Positions 1 to 9,357 of a DNA stretch of 53,099 nt are shown here, one piece after another (the first letter of the stretch is position 1; every line of letters begins with the position of its first letter). Source of the stretch: Hyphomicrobiales bacterium (GTDB lineage Bacteria > Pseudomonadota > Alphaproteobacteria > Rhizobiales > Xanthobacteraceae); the NCBI GenBank assembly GCA_021732625.1, contig JAKFUP010000032.1, positions 1 to 53,099 of the forward strand. Reading direction: 5' to 3'. Below the pieces are notes generated by a model. It did no database searches, had not been told where the DNA came from, and was given only the letters and a program-made list of their open reading frames with translations. Position numbers and translations under genes: made by a program.

Positions 1-1324
1 CGAGCACCGCGTCGTTCTTGCGGAACAGCATCATGAACCGCACCGCATCGGAGCCGACCTCCTCCACAACCTCGCGCAGAGTGACGAAGTCGCCTGAGCG
101 CTTCGACATTTTCACCGGCTCGCCGTTCCGCAGCAGTTTCACGAGCTGCACGATCTTGACGTCGAGCGTGCCTTTGCCCTCGGTCACCGCCTTGATCGCG
201 GCCTGCACCCGCTTGATGTAGCCGCCGTGGTCGGCGCCCCACACGTCGATCATCTCATGGAAGCCGCGATCGAACTTGGTCTTGTGATAGGCGATATCCG
301 ACGCAAAGTAAGTGTACGATCCGTCGGACTTCAACAGCGGACGATCGATATCGTCGCCATAGGCCGTGGCACGAAACAGCGTTTGCTCGCGATCCTCGTA
401 GTCCTCGACCGGTGCGCCTTTCGGCGGCGGCAAACGGCCTTCATAAACGTCGCCTTTGGCGCGCAGAAAGGCGATGGTCGCCGCAACCCGATCATCTCCG
501 CCCTCGATCAACGAGCGCTCGGAAAAGAAAACCTCATGCTGAATGTTCAGCGCGGCCAAATCTTCGCGGATGATCCGCATCATCGTCTTGATCGCGAGAT
601 TTCGAACTAAAGGAAGCCACTCAGCTTCTGGCAGGCCTAGAAGTCGATGCCCATACTCCTGTCCGATGAAAAGGCCAACTTCTGTAAGATATTCTCCCGG
701 ATACATGCCCTCCGAAATCGTAAATGGCTGCTGGCAAGCTTCTTTGTATCGTTCATAAGCCGAGCGTGCGAGCACATCGACCTGCGCGCCGGCATCGTTG
801 ATGTAATATTCGCGCGTGACGTCGTAACCCGCGACCGACAGCAAGTTCGCCAGCGCATCGCCGAACACCGCGCCCCGGCAATGGCCGACATGCATCGGTC
901 CCGTCGGATTGGCGGAGACGTATTCGACGTTGACCTTCTCGCCCGCGCCGATGGCGCTGCGGCCGTAGTTATCTCCCTCGCCTAGAACCGCGCGCAGGGC
1001 GTCCGCCCAGACTTGCGGCTTCAGCCTGATGTTGATGAAGCCCGGTCCTGCGATCTCGACACCAGACACCAGATCGTCCGCGCGCAACTTGTCCGCAATC
1101 TTGTCGGCGAGATCGCGCGGCTTGGCCTTGGCGTCCTTGGCCAGCACCATGGCGGCGTTGGTAGCCATATCGCCGTGAGTGGCATCCTTTGGCGGCTCGA
1201 CCACGACGCGCGACAGATCGAGACCCGCCGGCAGCGCGCCCTCTTTTGCAAGCAGCACGCATACCGCACGGACGCGCGTCAGCACGTCGGCAAAGAGGTT
1301 ATGGGATGAAGTTGCAGTGGGCAT
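1..1324 (-). CDS. argS: Arginyl-tRNA synthetase, partial (3' end beyond the window)
   Basis: Charges tRNA-Arg with arginine in the cytoplasm (class I synthetase). About 441 codons are visible. The N-terminal part has the Arg-tRNA-synthetase additional domain (about residues 1-105), followed by the class I nucleotide-binding signature [11 protein letters not shown] near residue 145, where HVGH stands in for HIGH. A KMSK motif ([15 protein letters not shown]) lies near the left edge. The frame is open all the way to base 1, so the C-terminal anticodon-binding domain lies outside. The ATG start gives a normal family N-terminus. It lies 35 bases downstream of the dGTPase-like gene on the same strand, so the two may share a transcript. 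I see nothing abnormal in it. Confidence 0.96.
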   Translation of the reverse strand, partial: MPTATSSHNLFADVLTRVRAVCVLLAKEGALPAGLDLSRVVVEPPKDATHGDMATNAAMVLAKDAKAKPRDLADKIADKLRADDLVSGVEIAGPGFINIRLKPQVWADALRAVLGEGDNYGRSAIGAGEKVNVEYVSANPTGPMHVGHCRGAVFGDALANLLSVAGYDVTREYYINDAGAQVDVLARSAYERYKEACQQPFTISEGMYPGEYLTEVGLFIGQEYGHRLLGLPEAEWLPLVRNLAIKTMMRIIREDLAALNIQHEVFFSERSLIEGGDDRVAATIAFLRAKGDVYEGRLPPPKGAPVEDYEDREQTLFRATAYGDDIDRPLLKSDGSYTYFASDIAYHKTKFDRGFHEMIDVWGADHGGYIKRVQAAIKAVTEGKGTLDVKIVQLVKLLRNGEPVKMSKRSGDFVTLREVVEEVGSDAVRFMMLFRKNDAVL

Positions 1325-1359
1325 GAATCTGGCCGGAAATGTTGGAGAAGAGCCGCCGC

Positions 1360-2586
1360 CTAAAGCAATTCCGGGGTCGAGTCAAAGAGCCGTTTATGCT
1401 CGGTCAGCGCAAAACGGTCAGTCATTCCGGCAATAAAATCGCCGATCCTGCGTTCGTTCGCGATCGCCGCACCACTGCTATCGGGCGACCATTCCGGTGG
1501 CATCTCGGCAGGATCGCGGCAATATCGCCCGAACAGATCGCGGACAACCGTTTCAGCTTCGCCCATAATCCGCATCACCCGGTCGTGGCGGTACATGCGT
1601 TGCCGGAGGAACGCCTTGATCGCACCCTCCGCCGTTTCGGCCTCGGCCAGAAAACCTGCCACCGGCCGTCCCAGCAACCGGATGTCTTCGATGACGGCCG
1701 GATTTGCGGCGTCGATGCGGTGTTGCGTTTCTGCGACAACCGCGGAGATGAAGTAAGAGATGATCTCACGGATCAGTTCCGCGCCCCGGCGTGCGTCATC
1801 CAGGTTCGGAAAGCGGACATCGATATCGCCGATCATGACGGCAATCGCTGGCACTGCCTTCAGGTCGTCAACCTTGAACAACCCTGCCCGCAATCCGTCG
1901 TCGATATCGTGCGCGTCGTAGGCGATGTCATCGGCAAGCGCCGCGACCTGCGCTTCAGCCGACGCATGGCTCCATAATTCGAGATCGTGCGTGCGGACAT
2001 ATTCGGCGAGCGCTATCGGCACGCCTGTTTCGCGATAACGTCCAATCGCATTGCCGGCACGGTCGGTAAGCGGCCCGTTGTGCTTGACAATGCCTTCGAG
2101 CGACTCCCACGTGAGGTTGAGGCCATCGAACGCAGGATAGCGCCGCTCCAGCGTCGTCACCACGCGCAAGCTCTGCGCGTTATGATCGAAACCGCCAAAA
2201 CCCTTGAGGCACACATCGAGCGCACGTTCGCCGGCGTGGCCGAACGGCGGATGACCGAGGTCGTGGGCTAAGGCCAGCGTCTCGGTCAGGTCTTCATCGA
2301 GGCCGAGTTGACGCGCCAGTGCGCGGGCAATCTGGGCGACCTCGAGCGAATGTGTCAGCCGGGTTCGATAGTGGTCGCCCTCGTGAAAGACGAACACCTG
2401 CGTCTTGTGTTTGAGACGCCGGAACGCGGTCGAATGGATCACCCGGTCGCAATCGCGCCGGAAGGCGCTGCGGGTCTTGCTCGGCGGCTCTGGATGCACC
2501 CGGCCGCGGCTCTTGGCCGGGTCGCAGGCATAGGCCTTGTGCGCGTTCGGAAACCGGGTACTGGCCATTCCGACCGGCACGTTCAA
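1360..2586 (-). CDS. dgt: Deoxyguanosinetriphosphate triphosphohydrolase-like protein (HD domain)
   Basis: Predicted dNTP triphosphohydrolase that splits dNTPs into deoxynucleoside and tripolyphosphate, trimming dNTP pools. The 408-residue product has the HD metal-binding signature: His79 in RTRLTHS, His108-Asp109 in [15 protein letters not shown], and a downstream Asp in the [15 protein letters not shown] segment. The conserved N-terminal block [25 protein letters not shown] (about 39-63) is typical of the shorter bacterial type-2 dGTPase-like subfamily rather than the roughly 500-residue E. coli Dgt, so substrate preference cannot be read from sequence. It is divergent from erpA and precedes argS. 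A second possible start at Met7 cannot be excluded. Confidence 0.92.
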   Translation of the reverse strand: MNVPVGMASTRFPNAHKAYACDPAKSRGRVHPEPPSKTRSAFRRDCDRVIHSTAFRRLKHKTQVFVFHEGDHYRTRLTHSLEVAQIARALARQLGLDEDLTETLALAHDLGHPPFGHAGERALDVCLKGFGGFDHNAQSLRVVTTLERRYPAFDGLNLTWESLEGIVKHNGPLTDRAGNAIGRYRETGVPIALAEYVRTHDLELWSHASAEAQVAALADDIAYDAHDIDDGLRAGLFKVDDLKAVPAIAVMIGDIDVRFPNLDDARRGAELIREIISYFISAVVAETQHRIDAANPAVIEDIRLLGRPVAGFLAEAETAEGAIKAFLRQRMYRHDRVMRIMGEAETVVRDLFGRYCRDPAEMPPEWSPDSSGAAIANERRIGDFIAGMTDRFALTEHKRLFDSTPELL

Positions 2587-2665
2587 TTACACCCTTTTGG
2601 CATTTGATTCTTAACCCCCGGGCACTTAACTATGGAGGCAGTGAGATTCAAACTGGAACACGTCC

Positions 2666-3028
2666 ATGACGAATACCTTGACGCTGGATGCCACGACTAT
2701 GACCGAAAACGTCACGATCAGCGAACGCGCCGCCCGCCGGATAGGCCAGATCCTGAAATCTGAGGGCAACGGTGCAATGCTGCGCATCAGCGTCGAAGGC
2801 GGCGGCTGCTCGGGATTTCAGTACAAGTTCGACGTCGAACGCACGCAGGCCGGCGACGATCTGGTGATCTCACGTGACGATGCGGTGGTTTTGGTCGATC
2901 CGGCGTCCGTTCCCTTTCTCGCGGGCTCCGAGGTCGATTTCGTGGACGATCTGATCGGCGCGTCGTTCCGGGTCAACAACCCGAATGCCACTGCGTCCTG
3001 CGGCTGCGGCACCAGCTTTTCGATCTGA
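2666..3028 (+). CDS. erpA: A-type iron-sulfur carrier protein (ErpA/IscA family)
   Basis: Small A-type carrier (120 residues) that receives Fe-S clusters from a scaffold and hands them to apo-enzymes. The three invariant cysteines are present: Cys48 in GGGCSGFQY, and Cys112 and Cys114 in the C-terminal SCGCGTSFSI. The core domain begins with VTISERAARRI near residue 16. The extra N-terminal 11 residues could be dropped by starting at Met12, but the first ATG has a GGAA sequence upstream while the second lacks one, so I kept the first. It stands alone on its strand, with a strong terminator after it. ErpA versus IscA cannot be settled without neighbours: no isc or suf genes are present here. 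Confidence 0.9.
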   Translation: MTNTLTLDATTMTENVTISERAARRIGQILKSEGNGAMLRISVEGGGCSGFQYKFDVERTQAGDDLVISRDDAVVLVDPASVPFLAGSEVDFVDDLIGASFRVNNPNATASCGCGTSFSI

Positions 3029-3046
3029 GCGAATTTCGCTGAAACG

Positions 3047-3075
3047 AAAAAGCCGGGCAGCTTGCCCGGCTTTTT
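3047..3075. terminator. Bidirectional Rho-independent terminator between erpA and the RND pump gene
   Basis: Perfect inverted repeat: AAAAAGCCGGGC, a 5-base loop AGCTT, then GCCCGGCTTTTT. The 7-bp GC stem is flanked by an A-run on one side and a T-run on the other, so it can end transcription in both directions. It lies 18 bases after the erpA stop and 22 bases after the end of the convergent RND gene, as expected for a shared terminator. Confidence 0.9.
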
Positions 3076-3097
3076 CTTTTGCGCCAGCACGTGCGCG

Positions 3098-6000
3098 TTA
3101 TTCGGCGGCGGCAGCGCGTGGCGCATCCGCAATCGTCTCCTGGAAATCAGGTTCGAGACGGCGCTTCAGGCGGCGATCGATGCGGTCAAGATAGATATAA
3201 ATCACAGGCGTGATGAAGAGCGTCAGCAACTGTGACAGCAGCAACCCGCCGACCACGGCCACGCCCAATGGCTGGCGTAGCTCCGCTCCGGCGCCTGTTC
3301 CAAACGCAATCGGAAGCGTCCCGAAGATCGCAGCGAATGTCGTCATCATGATCGGCCGGAAGCGCAACAGCGCCGCTTCGCGGATCGCATGTTCCGCGCT
3401 CAAGCCGACTTGCCGCCGCTCGATCGCGAAATCGACCATCATGATGGCGTTCTTCTTGACGATGCCAACCAGCATGACGATGCCGATCATCGCAATCACC
3501 GACAATTCCAGCTTGAACAGCATCAGCGTCAGGATCGCGCCGATGCCCGCCGACGGCAGACCGGAAATGATCGTGATCGGATGAATGAAGCTCTCGTAGA
3601 GAATGCCGAGGATCACGAACGCCGCAAACACAGCGGCGAGAATGAGAACACCCTGCCCGCGCAGCGAATCCTGAAATACCTGCGCGGTTCCCGAGAATCC
3701 GGTGAACACGGTCGCAGGCAAATTCGACGTTCGCTCGATCTGCGAGATCTGGTCGACAGCGTAACCCAGCGAGATGCCCGGCGCGAGATTGAACGAGATC
3801 GTCACCGCCGGCTGCTGGGCCTGGTGATTGATCTGCAACGGTCCGACCGTCGGCACCATCCGCGCCACCGCTTCAAGCGGGATGGTCTGGTTGTTGGCGG
3901 TCTTCATGTAAAGCTTCGACAAGTCGGACGGGTCCGCCTTGAACTGGGGCTGAACTTCCAGAATGATTTGGTAGTCGTTTGACGGCTGATAGATCGTACC
4001 GACCTGCCGCGAGCCGTAAGCGTTGAACAGCTGGTTGCGGATCTGATCGGCGGTGATGCCGTAGACGGCCGCCTTCTCGCGATCGATCTCGACGGTGAGC
4101 TGAGGATTTTTCAGATATAGATCGGCGGTGGCGTCGAGAATGCCGTCCACCTTCTTGATCTTCTCAAGCAGTTCCGGCGCCACGCGGTACAGCGTTTCCG
4201 TATCGCCGCTTTGCAACACGTATTGATACTGGCTCTTCGAGGGCCGCCCGCCGATGTTGAGATTCTGGATGCTCTGGAAGAACGCCTGGATGCCCGGCAC
4301 CTGCGTTGCTTTCTGCCGCAAGCGCGCAATCACCACCGGCGCAGGATCGCGCTCCTTGGCCGGCTTCAAACCAATAAACAACCGTCCGTTGTTGTTTGTC
4401 GCAATGATGCCCGTCACGCCGACCGTGCTGTTAACGAAATCGACAGCCGGATCGGCTTTTAGAATTGCTGCCAAAACGCGATGGCGCGCACTCATGGCTT
4501 CGAATGACGTATCGGTTGCCGATTCCGTGGTGCCAACAAGAAAACCGGTGTCTTCCTGCGGAAAAAAGCCCTTGGGCACGATGGTGTAAAGCCAGACCGT
4601 AGCCCCCAGCGTCGCAAGCGTGACGAGCAGCATCACACTCTTCCAGGCCAGAACGCGATCAAGCGACCATTCGTAGGCGCGCAGCAGTCCTGCAAACATG
4701 CGTTCGAACAGGCGCAGCACGATGTTCGGAGTGTGGTGCGGATCGTGGGCCTTGAGAACGCGCGCGCACAACATCGGCGTCAACGTCAGCGAGACGAAGC
4801 CAGACACAACGATCGCGACTGAAATCGTCACTGCGAATTCGCGGAACACGCGGCCCACGATGCCGCCCATCAGCAGAACCGGAATAAACACGGCGATCAG
4901 CGAGAACGTGATCGACATAATGGTAAAGCTGATCTCGCGGGCGCCCTTTAGCGCGGCATCAAAAGGCTTCATGCCCTGCTCGATATGACGAACGATATTC
5001 TCCAGCATGACGATGGCGTCATCGACCACGAAGCCGACCGATAGCGTCAGCGCCAGCAACGTCATGTTGTTGATCGAATAGTCCAGCACATACATCACGG
5101 CGCAGGTGCCGAGGATCGAGATCGGCACAGCCAGCGCCGGGATAAAAGTCGCGGACGCCGAGCGCAGGAACAGGAAGATCACCACGATGACGAGGCCGAT
5201 CGCGATCAGCAGCGTTTCCTCGACATCGGCGACCGACTGGCGCACCGATACCGAACGATCCAGTGTCACGGTCATTTCGACCGATGCTGGAATCTGAGCC
5301 CGCAGCGCGGGCAGCTTGGCGCGGATACCATCGACAACCGCAACCGCGTTGGCGTCGGGTTGCTTCTGGATGCCAAGCACGATGGCTCGCTCGCCGTTGA
5401 ACCAGGTCGCGACCTTGTCGTTCTCGACGCTGTCGTAAACCTTGGCGATTTCGTCGAGCTTCACCGGCGAGCCGTTACGCCACGCAACCACGACCTGGCG
5501 ATAATCGGCCGCCTTGTCGAGCTGACCCGAGGCCTGCAAAGCCACGTCTTGACTGGGTCCGTTGATCGTTCCGACAGGCGTCGAGGAATTGGCGCGCGAC
5601 ACCGCCGTGCGGATATCTTCCAGCGCAAGCCCGCGGGCTGCCGCGGCTTCCGGATCGGCCTGCACACGAATGGCAAACTTCTGAGGGCCGAAAATCTGGA
5701 CCTGGGCAACGCCCGGAATCTGCGAGAGCGACTGTCCCAGAACGATATCGGCATAATCGTTGACGGCGGACAGCGGCAGCGTCGTTGACGACAGCGATAT
5801 AAACAGGATCGCAAACTCGGCCGGATTGACCTTGCGGAAACTCGGCGGCGTGGTCAGTTCGACTGGCAACCGCCGCTGCGCGATGGTGAGCGCGGTCTGC
5901 ACATCCAGCGCGGCTGCGTCGATGTTGCGGTTAAGGTCGAACTGGATGGTGATCGCGGTGGTGCCCTGCGCCGATGTCGATGACATCGACGAGATGCCGG

Positions 6001-6223
6001 AAATAGTCGATAGCTGGCGCTCGATCGGACCAGCAACCGACGCGGCCATGGTATCGGCGCTTGCACCCGGCAATGTCGCGGTCACCGCGATAGTCGGGAA
6101 GTCGACCTTTGGAAGCGCGGAAACCGGAAGCAGGCGAAAGCCGAAAACACCGAAGGCAATGATCGACGCCGTCATCAGCGTCGTCATGACGGGACGTCGG
6201 ATACAAAGCTCGGAGAGATTCAT
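3098..6223 (-). CDS. RND efflux transporter, inner-membrane pump (MdtB/MdtC/AcrB family)
   Basis: Proton-driven inner-membrane pump of the hydrophobe/amphiphile RND family, 1041 residues, the usual length. The N-terminus (LCIRRPVMTTLMTASIIAF) is the first transmembrane helix. VGFVVDDAIVMLEN, with Asp401-Asp402, is the TM4 proton-relay pair. Two large periplasmic porter/docking regions (about 35-335 and 560-860) and twelve membrane helices fit the family. The opening block, with LPKVDFPTIAVTATLPGAS, is closest in style to the MdtB/MdtC branch. It sits 3 bases downstream of the adaptor gene, so the two form one operon. No outer-membrane TolC-like gene or dedicated regulator is next to it, so the exit duct must be encoded elsewhere. 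Substrate is unknown. Confidence 0.93.
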   Translation of the reverse strand: MNLSELCIRRPVMTTLMTASIIAFGVFGFRLLPVSALPKVDFPTIAVTATLPGASADTMAASVAGPIERQLSTISGISSMSSTSAQGTTAITIQFDLNRNIDAAALDVQTALTIAQRRLPVELTTPPSFRKVNPAEFAILFISLSSTTLPLSAVNDYADIVLGQSLSQIPGVAQVQIFGPQKFAIRVQADPEAAAARGLALEDIRTAVSRANSSTPVGTINGPSQDVALQASGQLDKAADYRQVVVAWRNGSPVKLDEIAKVYDSVENDKVATWFNGERAIVLGIQKQPDANAVAVVDGIRAKLPALRAQIPASVEMTVTLDRSVSVRQSVADVEETLLIAIGLVIVVIFLFLRSASATFIPALAVPISILGTCAVMYVLDYSINNMTLLALTLSVGFVVDDAIVMLENIVRHIEQGMKPFDAALKGAREISFTIMSITFSLIAVFIPVLLMGGIVGRVFREFAVTISVAIVVSGFVSLTLTPMLCARVLKAHDPHHTPNIVLRLFERMFAGLLRAYEWSLDRVLAWKSVMLLVTLATLGATVWLYTIVPKGFFPQEDTGFLVGTTESATDTSFEAMSARHRVLAAILKADPAVDFVNSTVGVTGIIATNNNGRLFIGLKPAKERDPAPVVIARLRQKATQVPGIQAFFQSIQNLNIGGRPSKSQYQYVLQSGDTETLYRVAPELLEKIKKVDGILDATADLYLKNPQLTVEIDREKAAVYGITADQIRNQLFNAYGSRQVGTIYQPSNDYQIILEVQPQFKADPSDLSKLYMKTANNQTIPLEAVARMVPTVGPLQINHQAQQPAVTISFNLAPGISLGYAVDQISQIERTSNLPATVFTGFSGTAQVFQDSLRGQGVLILAAVFAAFVILGILYESFIHPITIISGLPSAGIGAILTLMLFKLELSVIAMIGIVMLVGIVKKNAIMMVDFAIERRQVGLSAEHAIREAALLRFRPIMMTTFAAIFGTLPIAFGTGAGAELRQPLGVAVVGGLLLSQLLTLFITPVIYIYLDRIDRRLKRRLEPDFQETIADAPRAAAAE

Positions 6224-6226
6224 CGG

Positions 6227-7360
6227 TTACACCCCGGCCTTGCGAGGCCGAACCTCGACCTTGCTGCCATTTGTCAACAGAAGCTGACCGTCGGTCACGA
6301 CCTCCTCGCCGCCGTTAAGCCCTTTGGAGATCACCGAAAGCCCCTGCAGCGTCCGGCTGACATCGATCGGCTGCACCGTGGCCGCGCCGTCCTTGACCAA
6401 AAACACGTAATTTCCTGACTGGCTACGCTGCACCGCCGCCGAAGGCACAACCACAGCCTCCTCGGTGCGAACAGTCAGCTTGGCATTCACCAGCGTGCCC
6501 GGCCACAGAAGCTCGCTGTGGTTGTCCATCATCCCGCGCACCGTCACCATGCCGGTCTGCGCATCGACGGTGTTCTCCACCATCGCGATCTTGCCGCTTT
6601 CGGATTTGCCGTTGCCGGGCACGGTTGCCCTTACACTGGACAGGCCCGCCCCCATGCCCTCGCGCAATTCGCCGAGCACACGCTGCGGCACCGCGAAGCT
6701 GACATAGACCGGCGCCATCTGGTTCAGGACAGCCATCGGCGTGAGATCGGCTGGCCGCACGAAGTTGCCGATCTTGACCGCGGCGGCGCTGATGCGGCCG
6801 GCGAACGGTGCACGGATTTCGGTGAAGCTTTTCTGAACGCGCAGATTATCGAGAAGCGACTCGTCGGCCTTGATCGTGCCTGCAAGGATATCGGACTGCG
6901 TTTTGGCGTTATCGACATTGACCTGCGTGGTTGCGCCCTTGGCAATGAGATCGCTGAACCGTTTGAGATCGCGCTCCGCACCGGCGAGCTGCGCCTGATC
7001 GCGCGCGAGCGTGCCCTCGGCCTGCGCGATCTGCGCATCGATCTGCCGGGAGTCGAGCGTGAACAGCTTGTCGCCTTCCTTGACACGCGCGCCGTCTTCA
7101 AAATGTACGGCGACGATCGTGGTTTCGATACGCGACTTGATCGCGACGCTCGCGATCGGCGTCACGGTGCCGATCGAATCCACTTCCATCGGAACGGTAC
7201 GCCGCTCGGCCTTTGCGGTCTCGATCGAAATCGTGCGGACACGCTGCTGCGGAGCCTGTGCGCTGGCTCCGGCACCGAGCCATGACGAACGGGTCGCGTA
7301 GGCGGCAGCGGTGGTGCCTCCCACAAGAACGATGGCCAGCAGCCAGCTACGTCGCGTCAT
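6227..7360 (-). CDS. Periplasmic adaptor (membrane fusion) protein of the RND pump
   Basis: HlyD/MdtA-type membrane fusion protein, 377 residues, linking the inner-membrane pump to an outer-membrane channel. The N-terminus has a membrane-spanning signal anchor (about 5-22, SWLLAIVLVGGTTAAAYA). This is followed by a split barrel-sandwich/lipoyl domain (about 65-100 and 175-205, with IRAPFAGRISAAAVKIGNFV), an alpha-helical hairpin between (about 105-170) and beta-barrel regions after about 210. AGGAAATC upstream of the ATG supports the start. It is the first gene of the two-gene pump operon and is divergent from xthA across a 187-base gap. The MdtA-like assignment follows its partner; substrate cannot be inferred. 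Confidence 0.92.
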   Translation of the reverse strand: MTRRSWLLAIVLVGGTTAAAYATRSSWLGAGASAQAPQQRVRTISIETAKAERRTVPMEVDSIGTVTPIASVAIKSRIETTIVAVHFEDGARVKEGDKLFTLDSRQIDAQIAQAEGTLARDQAQLAGAERDLKRFSDLIAKGATTQVNVDNAKTQSDILAGTIKADESLLDNLRVQKSFTEIRAPFAGRISAAAVKIGNFVRPADLTPMAVLNQMAPVYVSFAVPQRVLGELREGMGAGLSSVRATVPGNGKSESGKIAMVENTVDAQTGMVTVRGMMDNHSELLWPGTLVNAKLTVRTEEAVVVPSAAVQRSQSGNYVFLVKDGAATVQPIDVSRTLQGLSVISKGLNGGEEVVTDGQLLLTNGSKVEVRPRKAGV

Positions 7361-7547
7361 GATTTCCTACGTTCAACACACCGCATCCAAATCTAACAGG
7401 CGCCGAATTACGCAAGAGGCCCGATCGTACCGTTAACCCCTTGAAACCAGCTTTATTTCGTTGGTTTATCGAGTCCTGACGGTTTATCACAGCACAGACC
7501 GCCGGGGTATGCCTGCCTGATGAATTATAGCTAATGTTGAGCCGCAC

Positions 7548-8342
7548 ATGATCCGCATCGCAACATGGAACGTGAACTCGGTCAGGCAGCGGCTGGAACA
7601 TCTGCTGGCCTGGCTCAAGGACACCTCGCCCGACGTCGTCTGCCTGCAGGAGATCAAATGCGTCGATGAGGCGTTCCCGCGCGAACCGATCGAGGCGCTC
7701 GGCTACAACGTCGTGACCCACGGACAGAAGGCTTTTAACGGCGTTGCACTGCTCTCCCGCCTTCGATTCGACGAGACGAAACCGCGACTCGCCGGCGACG
7801 ACGAAGATATTCAGGCGCGATTTCTGGAAGGAATTGTCCCGCTCAAGCGCGGCGTACTCCGTGTCGGATGCCTCTACCTGCCCAACGGAAACCCGGTGAA
7901 TACGGAGAAATATCCCTACAAACTCAGATGGATGTCGCGACTTCTTGAGTATTCAAAGGAGCGCCTCGCAAATGAAGAAACATTCGTGCTTGCCGGCGAT
8001 TTCAATGTGATCCCGGACGAGCGCGACGTTTACGATCCGCGCGCATGGATCAATGATGCGCTGTTCTTGCCGCCAACCCGCGAGCGCTTTCAGTCGCTGC
8101 TGAATCTGGGTCTCACCGATGCCCTGCGGACAACGACCGACGCCGCCGGTCAGTATACGTTCTGGGATTATCAAGCCGGCGGCTGGGCCAAGAACAACGG
8201 CATCCGGATCGACCATCTGCTGCTGTCGCCACAAGCCAGCGACCGCCTGTCGCAGGCGGGAATCGACAAGCATCTCCGCGGCTGGGAGAAAGCATCCGAT
8301 CACGTTCCAGTGTGGATCGATCTCGATCTGGATGCAGCCTGA
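7548..8342 (+). CDS. xthA: Exodeoxyribonuclease III / AP endonuclease
   Basis: Mg-dependent 3'-5' exonuclease and apurinic/apyrimidinic endonuclease of base excision repair, 264 residues. Endonuclease/exonuclease/phosphatase fold with the expected catalytic residues: Asn8 in ATWNVNSVRQR, Glu35 in CLQEIK, the Asp-Asn pair in LAGDFNVIP (about 149-157), and Asp251-His252 in the C-terminal SDHVPVWIDL. It is preceded by an AT-rich stretch and divergent from the efflux adaptor gene. It is convergent with the ExoR-like gene, 30 bases away. No oddities. Confidence 0.95.
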   Translation: MIRIATWNVNSVRQRLEHLLAWLKDTSPDVVCLQEIKCVDEAFPREPIEALGYNVVTHGQKAFNGVALLSRLRFDETKPRLAGDDEDIQARFLEGIVPLKRGVLRVGCLYLPNGNPVNTEKYPYKLRWMSRLLEYSKERLANEETFVLAGDFNVIPDERDVYDPRAWINDALFLPPTRERFQSLLNLGLTDALRTTTDAAGQYTFWDYQAGGWAKNNGIRIDHLLLSPQASDRLSQAGIDKHLRGWEKASDHVPVWIDLDLDAA

Positions 8343-8372
8343 GTAATTCTCAAAGCCATCTGGCGAGATTTT

Positions 8373-9224
8373 TTAGTCCCGCTGACCGCGAACCCAGCGC
8401 TCAAGCATCTGCAACGCCATGGTGCGGTCGTTTTCAGACGCCTTCTTCATCGCGTTGCTGTAGCTTTCCCTGATCCACGTGTCGCCGGGAGCCGCACTGT
8501 CGCGGGCCAGCGTCAGATACATCAGCCCTCTTGCAGCCTGACGCGGCAGATAATCGCCGTTGAACATCAACTGCCCCATCAGCGCTTGCGCCTGATAGTG
8601 GTTCTTCTGGACAGCAAGGCTCAGCCAGCGAACACCCGACTTGGCTTCACGAGGTGAAGCCGAATTGTCGAGGAACAGACGCGCCAGATTGTACTGCGCA
8701 TCTGCATTGCCGAAGTACGACGCAGCATAATGGAACATCTCGCGGGCGCGATCGGGATCGGCGACCACCTTAGAGTTCGGGATGCCGTCGAGGTAATAGC
8801 GGCCGAGCGCCACGAACGCTCGTGCGACAATGCTTGCCTGCGGCGCAGCTGGATTGTCTTCGGCGTGCGCACTGGCGATACGGCTAAAATATTCGAACGC
8901 GCGCATGTTGTCCTGGGCGACGCCATCTCCAGCGGCATACATCTGACCGAGCTTCCACTGCGCCACCGGATGACCGTCTTCGGCGGCATACTGAAGCGCG
9001 GACAGGGACGGATTGATTGCAGCGGCTGCCGCAACAGGCGGCGTGGCCTTTTTCAACGCCGGCGCGGTGCCAGGGTGCGGAGAAGCGATCGGAAGCGCAG
9101 CATCGGGACCCGTTACTGGATTGCCTTCAAAAGCATTGGCTACGTTCGCCGCGATTGCGGCGCCCGTTATCAATGCAACAGCAATCAACCGCCTGGTACC
9201 CGGCTTCCCAACTTCGTGAATCAT
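8373..9224 (-). CDS. Secreted Sel1-repeat protein resembling ExoR
   Basis: A 283-residue protein with an N-terminal signal peptide (hydrophobic about 12-28, likely cut after ANA at 29-31), a Pro/Ala linker, then Sel1-like alpha-alpha repeats. Clear repeat units are YAAEDGHPVAQWKLGQMYAA, ARAFVALGRYYLDGIPNS, YFGNADAQYNLARLFLDN and ARGLMYLTLARDS. The order and spacing of these units match my memory of Sinorhizobium ExoR, the periplasmic inhibitor of the ExoS-ChvI two-component system that controls exopolysaccharide and motility. No exoS or chvI is in the window, so the functional assignment is inference. I chose the internal ATG because GAAGG lies 7 bases before it; an in-frame start 48 bases upstream has no such support and would spoil the signal peptide. 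Alternative: another secreted Sel1 protein. Confidence 0.75.
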   Translation of the reverse strand: MIHEVGKPGTRRLIAVALITGAAIAANVANAFEGNPVTGPDAALPIASPHPGTAPALKKATPPVAAAAAINPSLSALQYAAEDGHPVAQWKLGQMYAAGDGVAQDNMRAFEYFSRIASAHAEDNPAAPQASIVARAFVALGRYYLDGIPNSKVVADPDRAREMFHYAASYFGNADAQYNLARLFLDNSASPREAKSGVRWLSLAVQKNHYQAQALMGQLMFNGDYLPRQAARGLMYLTLARDSAAPGDTWIRESYSNAMKKASENDRTMALQMLERWVRGQRD

Positions 9225-9261
9225 CTCCGCACCTTCGTCACACGAACTTCGGAAACCAAAG

Positions 9262-9289
9262 GGTACCAGCAACTTTTAGTCCTGGTACC
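9262..9289. repeat. Inverted repeat GGTACCAG / CTGGTACC
   Basis: Perfect 8-bp arms (9262-9269 and 9282-9289) around a 12-base loop, between ilvD and the ExoR-like gene and about 40 bases before the latter's start codon. The distal arm overlaps the outer arm of the larger neighbouring inverted repeat, so in RNA the two hairpins would compete. Confidence 0.7.
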
Positions 9290-9357
9290 GTTTCCGATCT
9301 GAAGTTCCTGATAAAGAACTTCACAGCAACGGTGCAGGAACTTCAGATCGGCGGTAC
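9285..9357. repeat. Long imperfect inverted repeat overlapping the ilvD stop codon
   Basis: A perfect 17-bp inverted repeat (9294-9310 with 9335-9351; core GATCTGAAGTTCCTG and its complement) around a 24-base loop. A further 6 bp at the base (GTACCG 9285-9290 with CGGTAC 9352-9357) are separated by a TTT bulge. The loop holds a shorter GAACTT that could also pair with the left arm's AAGTTC. The structure starts at the ilvD stop codon, so in the minus-strand transcript it would follow ilvD directly and precede the ExoR-like gene. There is no clear T-run, so it is not a textbook terminator; it may be a processing or stabilising hairpin, or a dispersed palindromic element. Confidence 0.8.

Noticed and set aside
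8343-8372. Terminator between xthA and the ExoR-like gene
   Set aside because: GCCATCTGGC is only a 4-bp stem; the nearby T-run ATTTTTTAG is suggestive, but the hairpin is too weak to call.
9225-9356. EcfG-type stress promoter (GGAAC-N16/17-CGTT) in the ilvD to ExoR-like gap
   Set aside because: GGAAC occurs on both strands as part of the inverted repeat, but no CGTT lies at the right distance.
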